DNA of 64,000 bases, from the NCBI GenBank assembly GCA_949291545.1, contig CASEWB010000009.1, positions 1-64,000 of the forward strand, read 5' to 3'. Below the pieces are notes generated by a model, which was not told the DNA's origin, searched no databases, and saw only the letters and a program-made list of their open reading frames with translations. The stretch's first letter is position 1. Every line of letters begins with the position of its first letter. Positions 57,668 through 64,000 of this stretch are shown piece after piece. This DNA comes from an uncultured bacterium (GTDB taxonomy: Bacteria; Elusimicrobiota; Elusimicrobia; Elusimicrobiales; Elusimicrobiaceae). The translations under genes and the position numbers were made by a program.

Positions 57668-57685
57668 GCGCGGCTGCTGCCGCGC
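57668..57685 (+). repeat. Hairpin without T tract before pcrA
   Basis: GCGCGGC pairs perfectly with GCCGCGC around TGCT, 15 bases before the next ATG. Like similar elements at 12609, 25338 and 34427, it has no T tract. Confidence 0.6.
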
Positions 57686-57700
57686 AAAGTAGGAAGAATT

Positions 57701-60178
57701 ATGGACTTGCAAGACGCTTTAAAATCGTTAAACCCTCAACAATTGGAGGCTGTTAATTATGACGGCGGCCCGTGCCTGATTGTGGCGGGCGCCGGCACCG
57801 GCAAAACCAAAACGCTTACGACCAAAATCGCCAAACTGATTGCGGACGGGTACCACCCGGCCCGCATTTTGGCCGTTACGTTTACCAACAAAGCCGCCCA
57901 GGAAATGCGCGAACGCGTGGAAGCCTTGGAGCCCGGCTGCGGCCGCCGCGTGTGGATACACACATTCCACTCGTTCGGCGTACGCATTTTGCGCCAAAAC
58001 GCGGAAGCGTTGGGCCTCTCGCGCGATTTCGCTATCTACGACGATTCCGACCAAAAGAAGGTCGTCAGCCTGATTTTGGAGCAAATGGGCATTAAAGACC
58101 CGAAGAAAGAAATCAACCAAATCGTCAGTTTAATTTCCCGCGCCAAGGACGATATGGTTTCGCCCGATACCATGATGCAAAGCGCCACCGCCAGCGGGTT
58201 GGACTTTAAAATCCGCGCGGCCGAAGTGTACCGCCGCTATGAGCAAAAATTAAAAGAGGCGGGCGCCTTGGATTTTGGAGATTTGCTGGTAAAAACCGTC
58301 GTTCTGCTGCGCGACCACGAAGACATCCGCAACTACTACCAGGACTTTTTCCAATATATTTTGGTGGACGAATACCAGGACACCAACCATACCCAATACT
58401 TAATTACCAAAATGTTGGCCGCCAAGCACCGCAAATTGTGCGTGGTGGGGGACCCGGACCAGAGCATTTATTCCTGGCGTGGGGCGAACATTCGCAACAT
58501 TTTGGAGTTTGAAAAAGACTTTCAGGACGCCAAGGTGATTACCCTGGAGCAGAACTATCGCTCCACCAAAGCCATTTTGGACGCGTCCAACCGCTTAATT
58601 ACCAAAAACAAAAAACGTAAAGAAAAAAACTTGTTTACCGATAAATCGATGGGCGACCCGATTGAAGTGCGCGAACTGCTAAGCGAAGGGGACGAAGCGC
58701 GCTGGGTCAGCCAGAACATCAAAGCGTTGGTGGACGAAGGCGCCAGCCTAAAAGAAATTGCCGTGTTCTACCGTACCAACGCGCAGAGCCGCAGTTTTGA
58801 AGACTATTTCCGCCGCTATCAAATTCCGTACCGCTTGGTCGGGACGGTGCGCTTCTACGACCGTAAAGAAATTAAAGATATGATGTGCTACGCGCGCATT
58901 TTGGTCAACCCGGCGGATAACGTCAGCCTGCTGCGCATTATCAATACGCCTACCCGCGGCCTGGGCAAAGTGGCGCAGGACCGCCTGCTGGCGTACGCGG
59001 AAGAAAAGCATATTTCGGTGTACGAAGCCCTCCGGAACGCGGCCTATGTGCCGGGGCTGAGCTCGGCGGCGTGCAAAGCAGCCGTCAAGCTGGTGCAATT
59101 GTTTGAAAATTGGCGCGGGGATATGCTTTTAACGGATCCGGCGGATATCTTCCATAAAATTTTGGTGGAATCCGGATACGAAGAAGCTGTTAAAGCCGAG
59201 CTGGAAAAAGACCCTGAGGCCGAAAGCCGTAAACAGAACTTGGAAGAATTGATCAGCGCCGTAAAAGAATACGAGGAGCGTTGCCGCAAAGGCGAAAAGG
59301 AACCTTCGGTGGCGGATTTTTTGCAGGAAGTGTCTTTGCTTTCTGGAGAGGACGATTCCCAGGCGGACGAAAACGGCGCCGTTACCTTAATGACCGTTCA
59401 CCTGGCCAAAGGGTTGGAATTTAATAATGTTTTTGTAACGGGGTTAGAAGAAAATCTGTTCCCTATCGGGCGCGACAACGAAGACGATTTGGAAGAAGAA
59501 CGCCGCCTGTGCTATGTGGCCATGACCCGCGCCCGCGAAAAACTCTTTTTAACCTATGCCCGCTCCCGCCGCAAATTCGGCCAGCTGCAGGAAAATTTGC
59601 CTTCGCGCTTTTTGTTTGAAAGCGGCCTTTTGGACGAGAACGAAGTGCAGGAATCCCGCACGCTGCCGCGTTACACCGATTACCGTTCCAAATACGGGCT
59701 GTACGGCGCAGGCGCCGGCGGTTCCTATTCGGGCGGACATTATGGCGGCGGCTATGCGCGCGGCAAAAATAATTTCGGCGCCAACCGCTACCAACCGTTT
59801 GAAGGCTACGCCTCCAAGAGCCGCTTCCAAAAACGCTACGACGAAGACGGTTACGAAATCCAGGAAGACGACGATTTGGACTATACGTCCTCGTCCTATG
59901 GCGGTTCGTCGGGGTTGGGGTCTTTGTATGCGCGGCCCGCTTTTGCCAAACCCGCTTCGCCCGCTTCCGCTCCGTCGTCGGGCGGGGATACGGGCAACGC
60001 GCCTTCCCAAAAAGCGGGGGAACCCGCCGTGGGGGGGCTCGTGAAGCACGGCGTATTTGGGCAGGGCAAAATCGTGGCGGTGGCCGGTTCGGGCGACAGC
60101 GCCAAAATTACCGTGCTGTTCGGCAACGGCGTGCGGCGCACGTTTATGCTGAAATTCGCCCCGCTGGAATTGCTGTAG
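57701..60178 (+). CDS. pcrA: ATP-dependent DNA helicase PcrA/UvrD
   Basis: The 825-residue superfamily 1A helicase has LIVAGAGTGKTKTLTTKIAK (Walker A), FTNKAAQEMRERV, ILVDEYQDTNHTQY (Walker B), VGDPDQSIYSWRGANIRNIL, VHLAKGLEFNNVFVTGLEEN and CYVAMTRAREKLFLTYA. It unwinds DNA in excision and mismatch repair and removes RecA. Residues about 665-775 form a low-complexity Gly/Tyr/Ser-rich linker. The end is the RNA-polymerase-binding Tudor-like domain of PcrA (VKHGVFGQGKIVAVAGSGDS). AGGAAG precedes the start. Confidence 0.96.
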   Translation: MDLQDALKSLNPQQLEAVNYDGGPCLIVAGAGTGKTKTLTTKIAKLIADGYHPARILAVTFTNKAAQEMRERVEALEPGCGRRVWIHTFHSFGVRILRQNAEALGLSRDFAIYDDSDQKKVVSLILEQMGIKDPKKEINQIVSLISRAKDDMVSPDTMMQSATASGLDFKIRAAEVYRRYEQKLKEAGALDFGDLLVKTVVLLRDHEDIRNYYQDFFQYILVDEYQDTNHTQYLITKMLAAKHRKLCVVGDPDQSIYSWRGANIRNILEFEKDFQDAKVITLEQNYRSTKAILDASNRLITKNKKRKEKNLFTDKSMGDPIEVRELLSEGDEARWVSQNIKALVDEGASLKEIAVFYRTNAQSRSFEDYFRRYQIPYRLVGTVRFYDRKEIKDMMCYARILVNPADNVSLLRIINTPTRGLGKVAQDRLLAYAEEKHISVYEALRNAAYVPGLSSAACKAAVKLVQLFENWRGDMLLTDPADIFHKILVESGYEEAVKAELEKDPEAESRKQNLEELISAVKEYEERCRKGEKEPSVADFLQEVSLLSGEDDSQADENGAVTLMTVHLAKGLEFNNVFVTGLEENLFPIGRDNEDDLEEERRLCYVAMTRAREKLFLTYARSRRKFGQLQENLPSRFLFESGLLDENEVQESRTLPRYTDYRSKYGLYGAGAGGSYSGGHYGGGYARGKNNFGANRYQPFEGYASKSRFQKRYDEDGYEIQEDDDLDYTSSSYGGSSGLGSLYARPAFAKPASPASAPSSGGDTGNAPSQKAGEPAVGGLVKHGVFGQGKIVAVAGSGDSAKITVLFGNGVRRTFMLKFAPLELL

Positions 60179-60194
60179 CATTCGTCTGTTTGTT

Positions 60195-60239
60195 TTAAAA
60201 AGGGTCTTGGCTGAAGGGCCTTAACTCGTTTTTTTTTTT
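60195..60239 (+). terminator. Terminator after pcrA
   Basis: AAGG-GT-CTT pairs imperfectly with AAG-GG-CCTT (60200-60222, one mismatch and one G-T pair), followed by AACTCG and 11 Ts. The T run also forms the outer arm of the palindrome around the next start codon. Confidence 0.65.
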
Positions 60240-60275
60240 GATAAATTTTGGCTATGACCAAAATTTATCAAAAAA
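60234..60275 (+). promoter_or_regulatory. 18-bp perfect inverted repeat centred on a pilin start codon
   Basis: The left arm (60234-60251, TTTTTTGATAAATTTTGG) and right arm (60258-60275, CCAAAATTTATCAAAAAA) are exact complements. The six-base centre CTATGA holds the ATG at 60254. It is either an RNA hairpin presenting the start codon in its loop or a DNA operator at the promoter and start. No Shine-Dalgarno sequence exists. Confidence 0.85.
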
Positions 60276-60778
60276 CCCTCTGGGCGGGGAAAAACGCCGG
60301 ATTTACGCTGATAGAGCTGTTAGTGGTCGTTTTAATCATTGGTATCCTGGCGGCGGTGGCGTTGCCGCAATACCAACGGGCGGTGCAAAAAACACGGCTG
60401 ATGAATTATTACCAGCTGGCGCGCGGAATGGTCCGAGCCCAAGAAGTGTATTATTTAGCCAATGGGGAGTATTCTATCCCTGTGGAAAATTTGGATGTAG
60501 ATTATACCAAAGTGTGTGAACTGAACGTAGAAAGCCACCAATTAGGCTGCCCGTTTGGCTTTATCCGCAATATTACGGGTCCCAATGCGGTACCGGGGGC
60601 AAACCGGGTGAAAATTTACTATCATTCACAAGGCAGAAGAGGGGATAATATTACTTCCGGGCGGGATGCCGAAATCAGTTTGTGGCTGGAGCATTCTTCT
60701 TATCCGAATGTAGAGGAATGTGAAGGGTTTACCGATTTGGGCCATTATTTGTGTAAGTCCATGAATTTAGATTCCTAA
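60254..60778 (+). CDS. Type IV pilin-like (prepilin) protein
   Basis: The 174-residue protein starts MTKIYQKTLWAGKNAG, a 16-residue leader, then FTLIELLVVVLIIGILAAVA, the pilin helix with Glu5. The rest is a small domain with a cysteine pair in CELNVESHQLGC and others near the end. The only possible starts are ATG 60254 and TTG 60248, both inside the palindrome. It resembles the many lone pilins of Elusimicrobium genomes. Assembly genes are not nearby. Confidence 0.9.
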   Translation: MTKIYQKTLWAGKNAGFTLIELLVVVLIIGILAAVALPQYQRAVQKTRLMNYYQLARGMVRAQEVYYLANGEYSIPVENLDVDYTKVCELNVESHQLGCPFGFIRNITGPNAVPGANRVKIYYHSQGRRGDNITSGRDAEISLWLEHSSYPNVEECEGFTDLGHYLCKSMNLDS

Positions 60779-60781
60779 ATC

Positions 60782-60813
60782 AAAAAGCCCCGGGGTAACC
60801 CGGGGCCTTTTTT
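60782..60813. terminator. Bidirectional terminator between pilin and CD225-like gene
   Basis: AAAAAGCCCCGGG and CCCGGGGCCTTTTT form a strong stem around GTAA, with T tracts on both strands. Confidence 0.93.
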
Positions 60814-60827
60814 ATTTCGCGTTTAAA

Positions 60828-61187
60828 TTACGCGGCGGCCAATATGGCGGTTAAGAAGGCGAGAATCGTTCCGCCGAAAAACAGAATAAACAACAGCGGA
60901 AGGACCGCAATCAGTATTGCCAGCCAGCCGCAAAAGCCGGCCCACCACGCCACGCGCTGGGCTTCTTCCAAGCGGTCCGCGCGCGCCCAATCCTGCGCCC
61001 GCAGCGACAAAATCAGCGCCGCCAACGCCACCGGTATCGTAAAAAACCCCGTAAAGCACGATAAAATCACCGCGATAATAGACAGCGTAAAATGGCTGTT
61101 GATGTATTCGCCGCCGTTTAGATTGTTGCGGTAGTCGTCGCGTTTTTGGCTTTGCGACGGTTCTTTTTGTTTGATTTCTTCCGTCAT
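60828..61187 (-). CDS. CD225/dispanin-like small membrane protein
   Basis: The 119-residue protein starts MTEEIKQKEPSQSQKRDDYR, a polar head, followed by two hydrophobic segments separated by a polar loop: FTLSIIAVILSCFTGFFTIP, VALAALILSLRAQDWARADR and LEEAQRVAWWAGFCGWLAIL. The loop with A-L-xx-R-xx-D-xx-A and the following EAQ matches the CD225/dispanin pattern. Bacterial members have no settled role. AAGGGGA precedes ATG 61187, so it does not include the longer upstream reading. It diverges from gatC. Confidence 0.7.
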   Translation of the reverse strand: MTEEIKQKEPSQSQKRDDYRNNLNGGEYINSHFTLSIIAVILSCFTGFFTIPVALAALILSLRAQDWARADRLEEAQRVAWWAGFCGWLAILIAVLPLLFILFFGGTILAFLTAILAAA

Positions 61188-61300
61188 ATAATCCCCTTGC
61201 CGTTGGCTTTTCGGGCACGGGCGGGCACAGCGTGTGTGCAACGGTAGCCAAACGGCCCCATTATTATATAAAATATACTTTCAGAGGGAGTATTCTATTT

Positions 61301-61582
61301 ATGGAAATAACAAAAAAAGATGTAGAACTGGCCGCCAAACTCGCCAAAATGCGGGTGAGCGAGCAGGAAGCTACCATTTACCAAGAACAGCTGGAAGCCC
61401 TGTTTAAATGGGTGAAAGAACTTTCCGCCGTGAATACGGATTCCGTCCGGCTGACCAACGTAAACCACTGTGCGCATATGCGCCCTGATACGGCCGTGAC
61501 GAACCCGGCCCTCGCCGCCCAACTGCGCGGCGCATTTGACCAGGAGCAGGACCAGTGCGCCAAGGTGAAAAAGGTATTGTAA
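61301..61582 (+). CDS. gatC: Aspartyl/glutamyl-tRNA amidotransferase subunit C
   Basis: The 93-residue protein starts MEITKKDVELAAKLAKMRVS and has LEALFKWVKELSAVNTDSV and LRGAFDQEQDQCAKVKKVL, as in GatC, the small subunit that steadies GatA-GatB. GAGGGAG lies about 11 bases before ATG 61301. The gene before it is divergent. A run of TATA-rich sequence at 61264-61279 is the likely promoter. Confidence 0.94.
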   Translation: MEITKKDVELAAKLAKMRVSEQEATIYQEQLEALFKWVKELSAVNTDSVRLTNVNHCAHMRPDTAVTNPALAAQLRGAFDQEQDQCAKVKKVL

Positions 61583-61583
61583 T

Positions 61584-62999
61584 ATGATGACCGCTTTGGA
61601 AATTGTAAAAGCCGTTTCGTCCGGCGAACAAACTGCCGAACAGATTACCCGCCAGTCCCTGGCCAAAATTGCGGAATTAAACCCCGCCATTAATGCTTTT
61701 GTGGAAGTGTTTGAAGAAGACGCCTTGGCCCGCGCCAAAGAAGTGGACGCAAAACGCGCCCGCGGCGAAAAGCTGGGCGCTTTGGCCGGTGTGCCGGTGG
61801 CCATTAAAGACAATATTTTGTACAAAGGCCACAAAGCTACTTGCTGTTCCAAAATGTTGGAGAATTATGTAGCGTCTTACACGTCTACCGTGGTAGAAAA
61901 ATTGCTGGCGGCGGACGCGGTGATTATCGGCCGCGCCAATATGGACGAATTTGCGATGGGCAGCACGAACCAAACTTCCGTGTACGGCCCTGTAAAAAAC
62001 CCCGCTAATTTGGAATGCGTCCCCGGCGGTTCTTCCGGCGGCAGCGCGGCAGCCGTGGCGGCGGGTATGGTGCCGGTGGCATTAGGGACGGATACGGGCG
62101 GTTCAGTGCGTCAGCCGGCCGGTTTTTGCGGCGTAGTGGGCATTAAGCCCGGTTATGGGCGCATTTCGCGCTATGGCGTGATTGCGTTTGCCTCCAGTGC
62201 CGACCAAGTGGGTATTTTAGCCCAAACGGTGGCCGATTCCGCCAAAGTGCTGGAAGTAATTGCCGGAAAAGACGTGCACGATTCCACTTCGTTAGAAGCG
62301 CCGGTGCCCGCGTATGACTCTTTGTTTACGGACGGGTTAAAAGGCGTGAAAGTAGGCCTGCCCAAAGGCTTTTTGGACGGTTTAGGCCAAGATATCAAAG
62401 ACAAAATGCACCAAGCGGCCCAGCAACTTGAAAGCTTGGGCGCGGAACTGGTGGAAGTGGAAGTCCCTTACGCCAAATATGCCGCTCCGTGCTATTACAT
62501 TATTACCAGCGCCGAGGCCAGCTCCAACCTGGGCCGCTACGACGGCATCCGCTATGGATACGCCGATAACGAAGCCAAAGATTTAAACGCCTATTACGAA
62601 GGTTCCCGCGCGCCGTTTGGGCTGGAAGTGAAAAAACGGTTAATTATCGGTACCTATGCGTTGACTTCCGAGCGGTACGAAGAATGCTTTTTAAAAGCTA
62701 TGAAAGTGCGCGAACTGATCCGTGAAGACTTTAAAAAAGCTTTTGAAAAAGTGGACGTACTTTTAACGCCTACCTCGCCCACAACGGCCTTTAAATTGGG
62801 CCAGCACGACGAGGACCCGCTGGCTTTGTACCTGGCCGATTTGTACACCTGCCAGGGCAACATTGGCGGCTTGGCCGGTATCAGCGTGCCGTTTGGCAAA
62901 GACTCCAAAGGCCTGCCGATTGGCGTGCAGTTCTACGGGCCGATTTTAAAAGAGGAAAAAATCCTCAACGCGGCGTATAACTTAGAGAAAAGCATATGA
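61584..62999 (+). CDS. gatA: Aspartyl/glutamyl-tRNA amidotransferase subunit A
   Basis: The 471-residue amidase frees ammonia from glutamine for GatB to amidate misacylated Glu-tRNA(Gln) or Asp-tRNA(Asn). The Ser-cisSer-Lys triad is seen: lysine in GVPVAIKDN, and the serines in CVPGGSSGGSAAAVAAGMVP and GTDTGGSVRQPAGFCGVVGI. It lies one base after gatC and overlaps the Nudix gene by four bases. gatB is not next to it. Confidence 0.97.
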   Translation: MMTALEIVKAVSSGEQTAEQITRQSLAKIAELNPAINAFVEVFEEDALARAKEVDAKRARGEKLGALAGVPVAIKDNILYKGHKATCCSKMLENYVASYTSTVVEKLLAADAVIIGRANMDEFAMGSTNQTSVYGPVKNPANLECVPGGSSGGSAAAVAAGMVPVALGTDTGGSVRQPAGFCGVVGIKPGYGRISRYGVIAFASSADQVGILAQTVADSAKVLEVIAGKDVHDSTSLEAPVPAYDSLFTDGLKGVKVGLPKGFLDGLGQDIKDKMHQAAQQLESLGAELVEVEVPYAKYAAPCYYIITSAEASSNLGRYDGIRYGYADNEAKDLNAYYEGSRAPFGLEVKKRLIIGTYALTSERYEECFLKAMKVRELIREDFKKAFEKVDVLLTPTSPTTAFKLGQHDEDPLALYLADLYTCQGNIGGLAGISVPFGKDSKGLPIGVQFYGPILKEEKILNAAYNLEKSI

Positions 63000-63448
63000 T
63001 CGTTTCCGAATTTTCGTGCGGCGGCGTGATTTTGGACGGGCGGAAAGTGTTGCTCGTGCAAGTCAAAAATATGAAGGGGAAAAAGATTTGGACTTTCCCC
63101 AAAGGCCATATTGAGCCGGGCGAAACGCCCCGGCAAGCCGCCCTGCGCGAAGTGCTGGAAGAAACCGGCTATAAAGCCGTAATCGTCCGGCCGATGATCC
63201 GAGTGAAATATGCTTTTACGTTCCAGGGCAATTACGTCAAAAAAATGGTCCAGTGGTATTTAATGAAGAAACTGGGCCGCATCGGCAAGCACGATGCTTC
63301 CGAAATTTTGGCCATACGCTGGGTATCTTTGTTAAAAGCACGCGAGTTGGTGCAATATCCCAGTGATATCCGTTTGGTGGATATGCTGCTGGCGTCTTTG
63401 CATATAGAACCGGCGGAAGAACCCGAAACGGAAATGCCGGAAGAATAG
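62996..63448 (+). CDS. Nudix hydrolase
   Basis: The 150-residue protein has the Nudix box GHIEPGETPRQAALREVLEE followed by TGY (GX5EX7REUXEEXGU). Its start overlaps the gatA stop (ATGA). The early sequence FSCGGVILDGRKVLLVQVKN resembles diadenosine-polyphosphate hydrolases of the MutT/Ap4A class. The C-terminal 15 residues are acidic. The substrate cannot be fixed by eye. Confidence 0.92.
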   Translation: MIVSEFSCGGVILDGRKVLLVQVKNMKGKKIWTFPKGHIEPGETPRQAALREVLEETGYKAVIVRPMIRVKYAFTFQGNYVKKMVQWYLMKKLGRIGKHDASEILAIRWVSLLKARELVQYPSDIRLVDMLLASLHIEPAEEPETEMPEE

Positions 63449-63465
63449 TTTCAGCCGTATTTTGC

Positions 63466-63499
63466 AGAACGGGGCAGAAAATTATCTGCCCTGTTTTTT
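63466..63499 (+). terminator. Terminator after the Nudix gene
   Basis: ACGGGGCAGA pairs with TCTGCCCTGT around AAATTA, with one G-T pair, followed by six Ts. Confidence 0.88.
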
Positions 63500-63714
63500 G
63501 TGCCCGGACGGCTTGCTCTACAGCCGGTGCTGATTGCCGCCTAGCATAAAACTTGGGAAGCGCAAAGAGCCGTTTGCCTCGGCGTTTAGCCCCGCGCCCG
63601 CGTAAGCACGCACTATTGCCCCGATCGGTTTTTGCGGTGCTGCTTTGCCCGGCAAAAATCTTTTGCAGAACCCATATTGTAAATAGAATCTTTGCCGCCT
63701 CTGCCCTACAGACA
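63500..63714. other. Intergenic stretch without a recognised gene
   Basis: About 215 bases between two terminators hold no convincing gene. A minus-strand frame of 65 codons (63518-63715) has no ribosome binding site or similarity I recognise. The T-rich base use differs little from other spacers. Confidence 0.5.
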
Positions 63715-63749
63715 AATAAAAACCCCGCCTGGTAACAGGCGGGGGTTTG
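63715..63749 (-). terminator. Terminator of the peptide transporter gene
   Basis: AACCCCGCCTG and CAGGCGGGG-GTT form the stem, one G bulged, around GTAA; the minus strand continues with TTTTTATTTG. Confidence 0.9.
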
Positions 63750-63763
63750 CGGTAGTAAAAAAC

Positions 63764-64000
63764 TTATTGGATACCGTTCATCCATTTGATAACGAACTTT
63801 TTGATGGACAGCAGGATTAAGCCTCCACACACCGGCATAACGACCAGCCAGGTGAAGAACTGGATATTGCTGATGTGCCCAAAGTAACCGGAGTAGAAAC
63901 CGGCGGTAAAGTTCGCTAAAGCGTTGGCCAGGAACCAAGTTCCCATTAAGAGGGACGCAAAGCGCAAAGGCGCCAATTTGGTTACCAGCGACAGCCCCAC
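63764..64000 (-). CDS. POT-family peptide transporter, C-terminal end (partial)
   Basis: The last 78 residues of a gene that runs out of the window are visible: VTKLAPLRFASLLMGTWFLA, NALANFTAGFYSGYF and a last hydrophobic segment before KKFVIKWMNGIQ. The GLSLVTKLAP and GxWFLxxALxNxxAG sequences are typical of proton-dependent oligopeptide transporters (DtpT type). The product imports di- and tripeptides, which suits an amino-acid fermenter. Confidence 0.9.
   Translation of the reverse strand: MGLSLVTKLAPLRFASLLMGTWFLANALANFTAGFYSGYFGHISNIQFFTWLVVMPVCGGLILLSIKKFVIKWMNGIQ

Noticed and set aside
63518-63715. A 65-codon minus-strand frame between the Nudix and peptide transporter genes.
   Set aside because: No ribosome binding site, no recognisable similarity and no promoter; position directly behind the transporter terminator makes transcription unlikely.

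Overview
The window (about 50-55% G+C by eye) is an ordinary bacterial chromosome segment, gene-dense, with no insertion sequence, prophage or CRISPR array. The best guess for the source is a gut-type member of the Elusimicrobiota (Elusimicrobiaceae). The clues are lone type IV pilin-like genes with an FTLIEL leader motif, a VorDBAC-type 2-oxoacid:ferredoxin oxidoreductase, a four-gene glycine cleavage system with split P protein, a large autotransporter (so a diderm envelope) and the gene order around the ribosomal cluster. This assignment is inference; no marker search could be run.

Layout. 1-140 is the end of tufA with its terminator. 290-1342 is a run of three small cysteine-rich lipoproteins, followed by a small minus-strand transcription unit. 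1787-18446 is one long ribosomal superoperon: rpsJ to rplO, secY, adk, map, infA, rpmJ, rpsM, rpsK, rpsD, rpoA, rplQ, ending in mreB. 18585-28155 holds mreC, mreD, mrdA and rodA, then a DUF2344 protein, ribonuclease G, a cell-wall amidase and a split chromate transporter pair. 28288-30044 has a secreted protein of unknown function and a YgjP-like metallopeptidase. 30107-39967 has gcvT-gcvH-gcvPA-gcvPB, a lipoate ligase, an M50-like membrane protein, an AsmA-like protein, pyrE and an RlmI-like methyltransferase. 40143-44302 has an exported orphan, tRNA-Phe, free methionine-(R)-sulfoxide reductase and the ferredoxin oxidoreductase. 44552-52073 has an exported receiver-domain protein, a spinster-like MFS carrier, a pilin, trmL, a glucan phosphorylase, a DUF1646 transporter and tRNA-Glu. 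52171-64000 has an autotransporter, ychF, a RumA-family methyltransferase, a pcrA/uvrD helicase, a second pilin, a CD225-like membrane protein, gatC-gatA, a Nudix hydrolase and the end of a POT peptide transporter.

How the parts fit. The core is growth machinery (ribosome, secretion, adenylate balance, start-methionine removal, RNA polymerase alpha) tied directly to rod-shape control (MreB with the ribosomal genes, MreCD-PBP2-RodA just behind). The metabolic genes suggest amino-acid fermentation: glycine cleavage with its own lipoate ligase, branched-chain or other 2-oxoacid oxidation to ferredoxin, peptide import, and glycogen breakdown.

The most unusual signals are regulatory. Three genes have a -10 box ending exactly six bases before ATG, which predicts leaderless mRNAs. 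rpsH seems to have a Shine-Dalgarno sequence brought to its start codon by a hairpin. A pilin gene has its ATG in the six-base centre of an 18-bp perfect inverted repeat. The S10 operon has a structured, attenuator-like leader. The most unusual proteins are an exported receiver-like domain, a family of three cysteine-rich lipoproteins and a possible serine-protease-like protein lacking the catalytic histidine.
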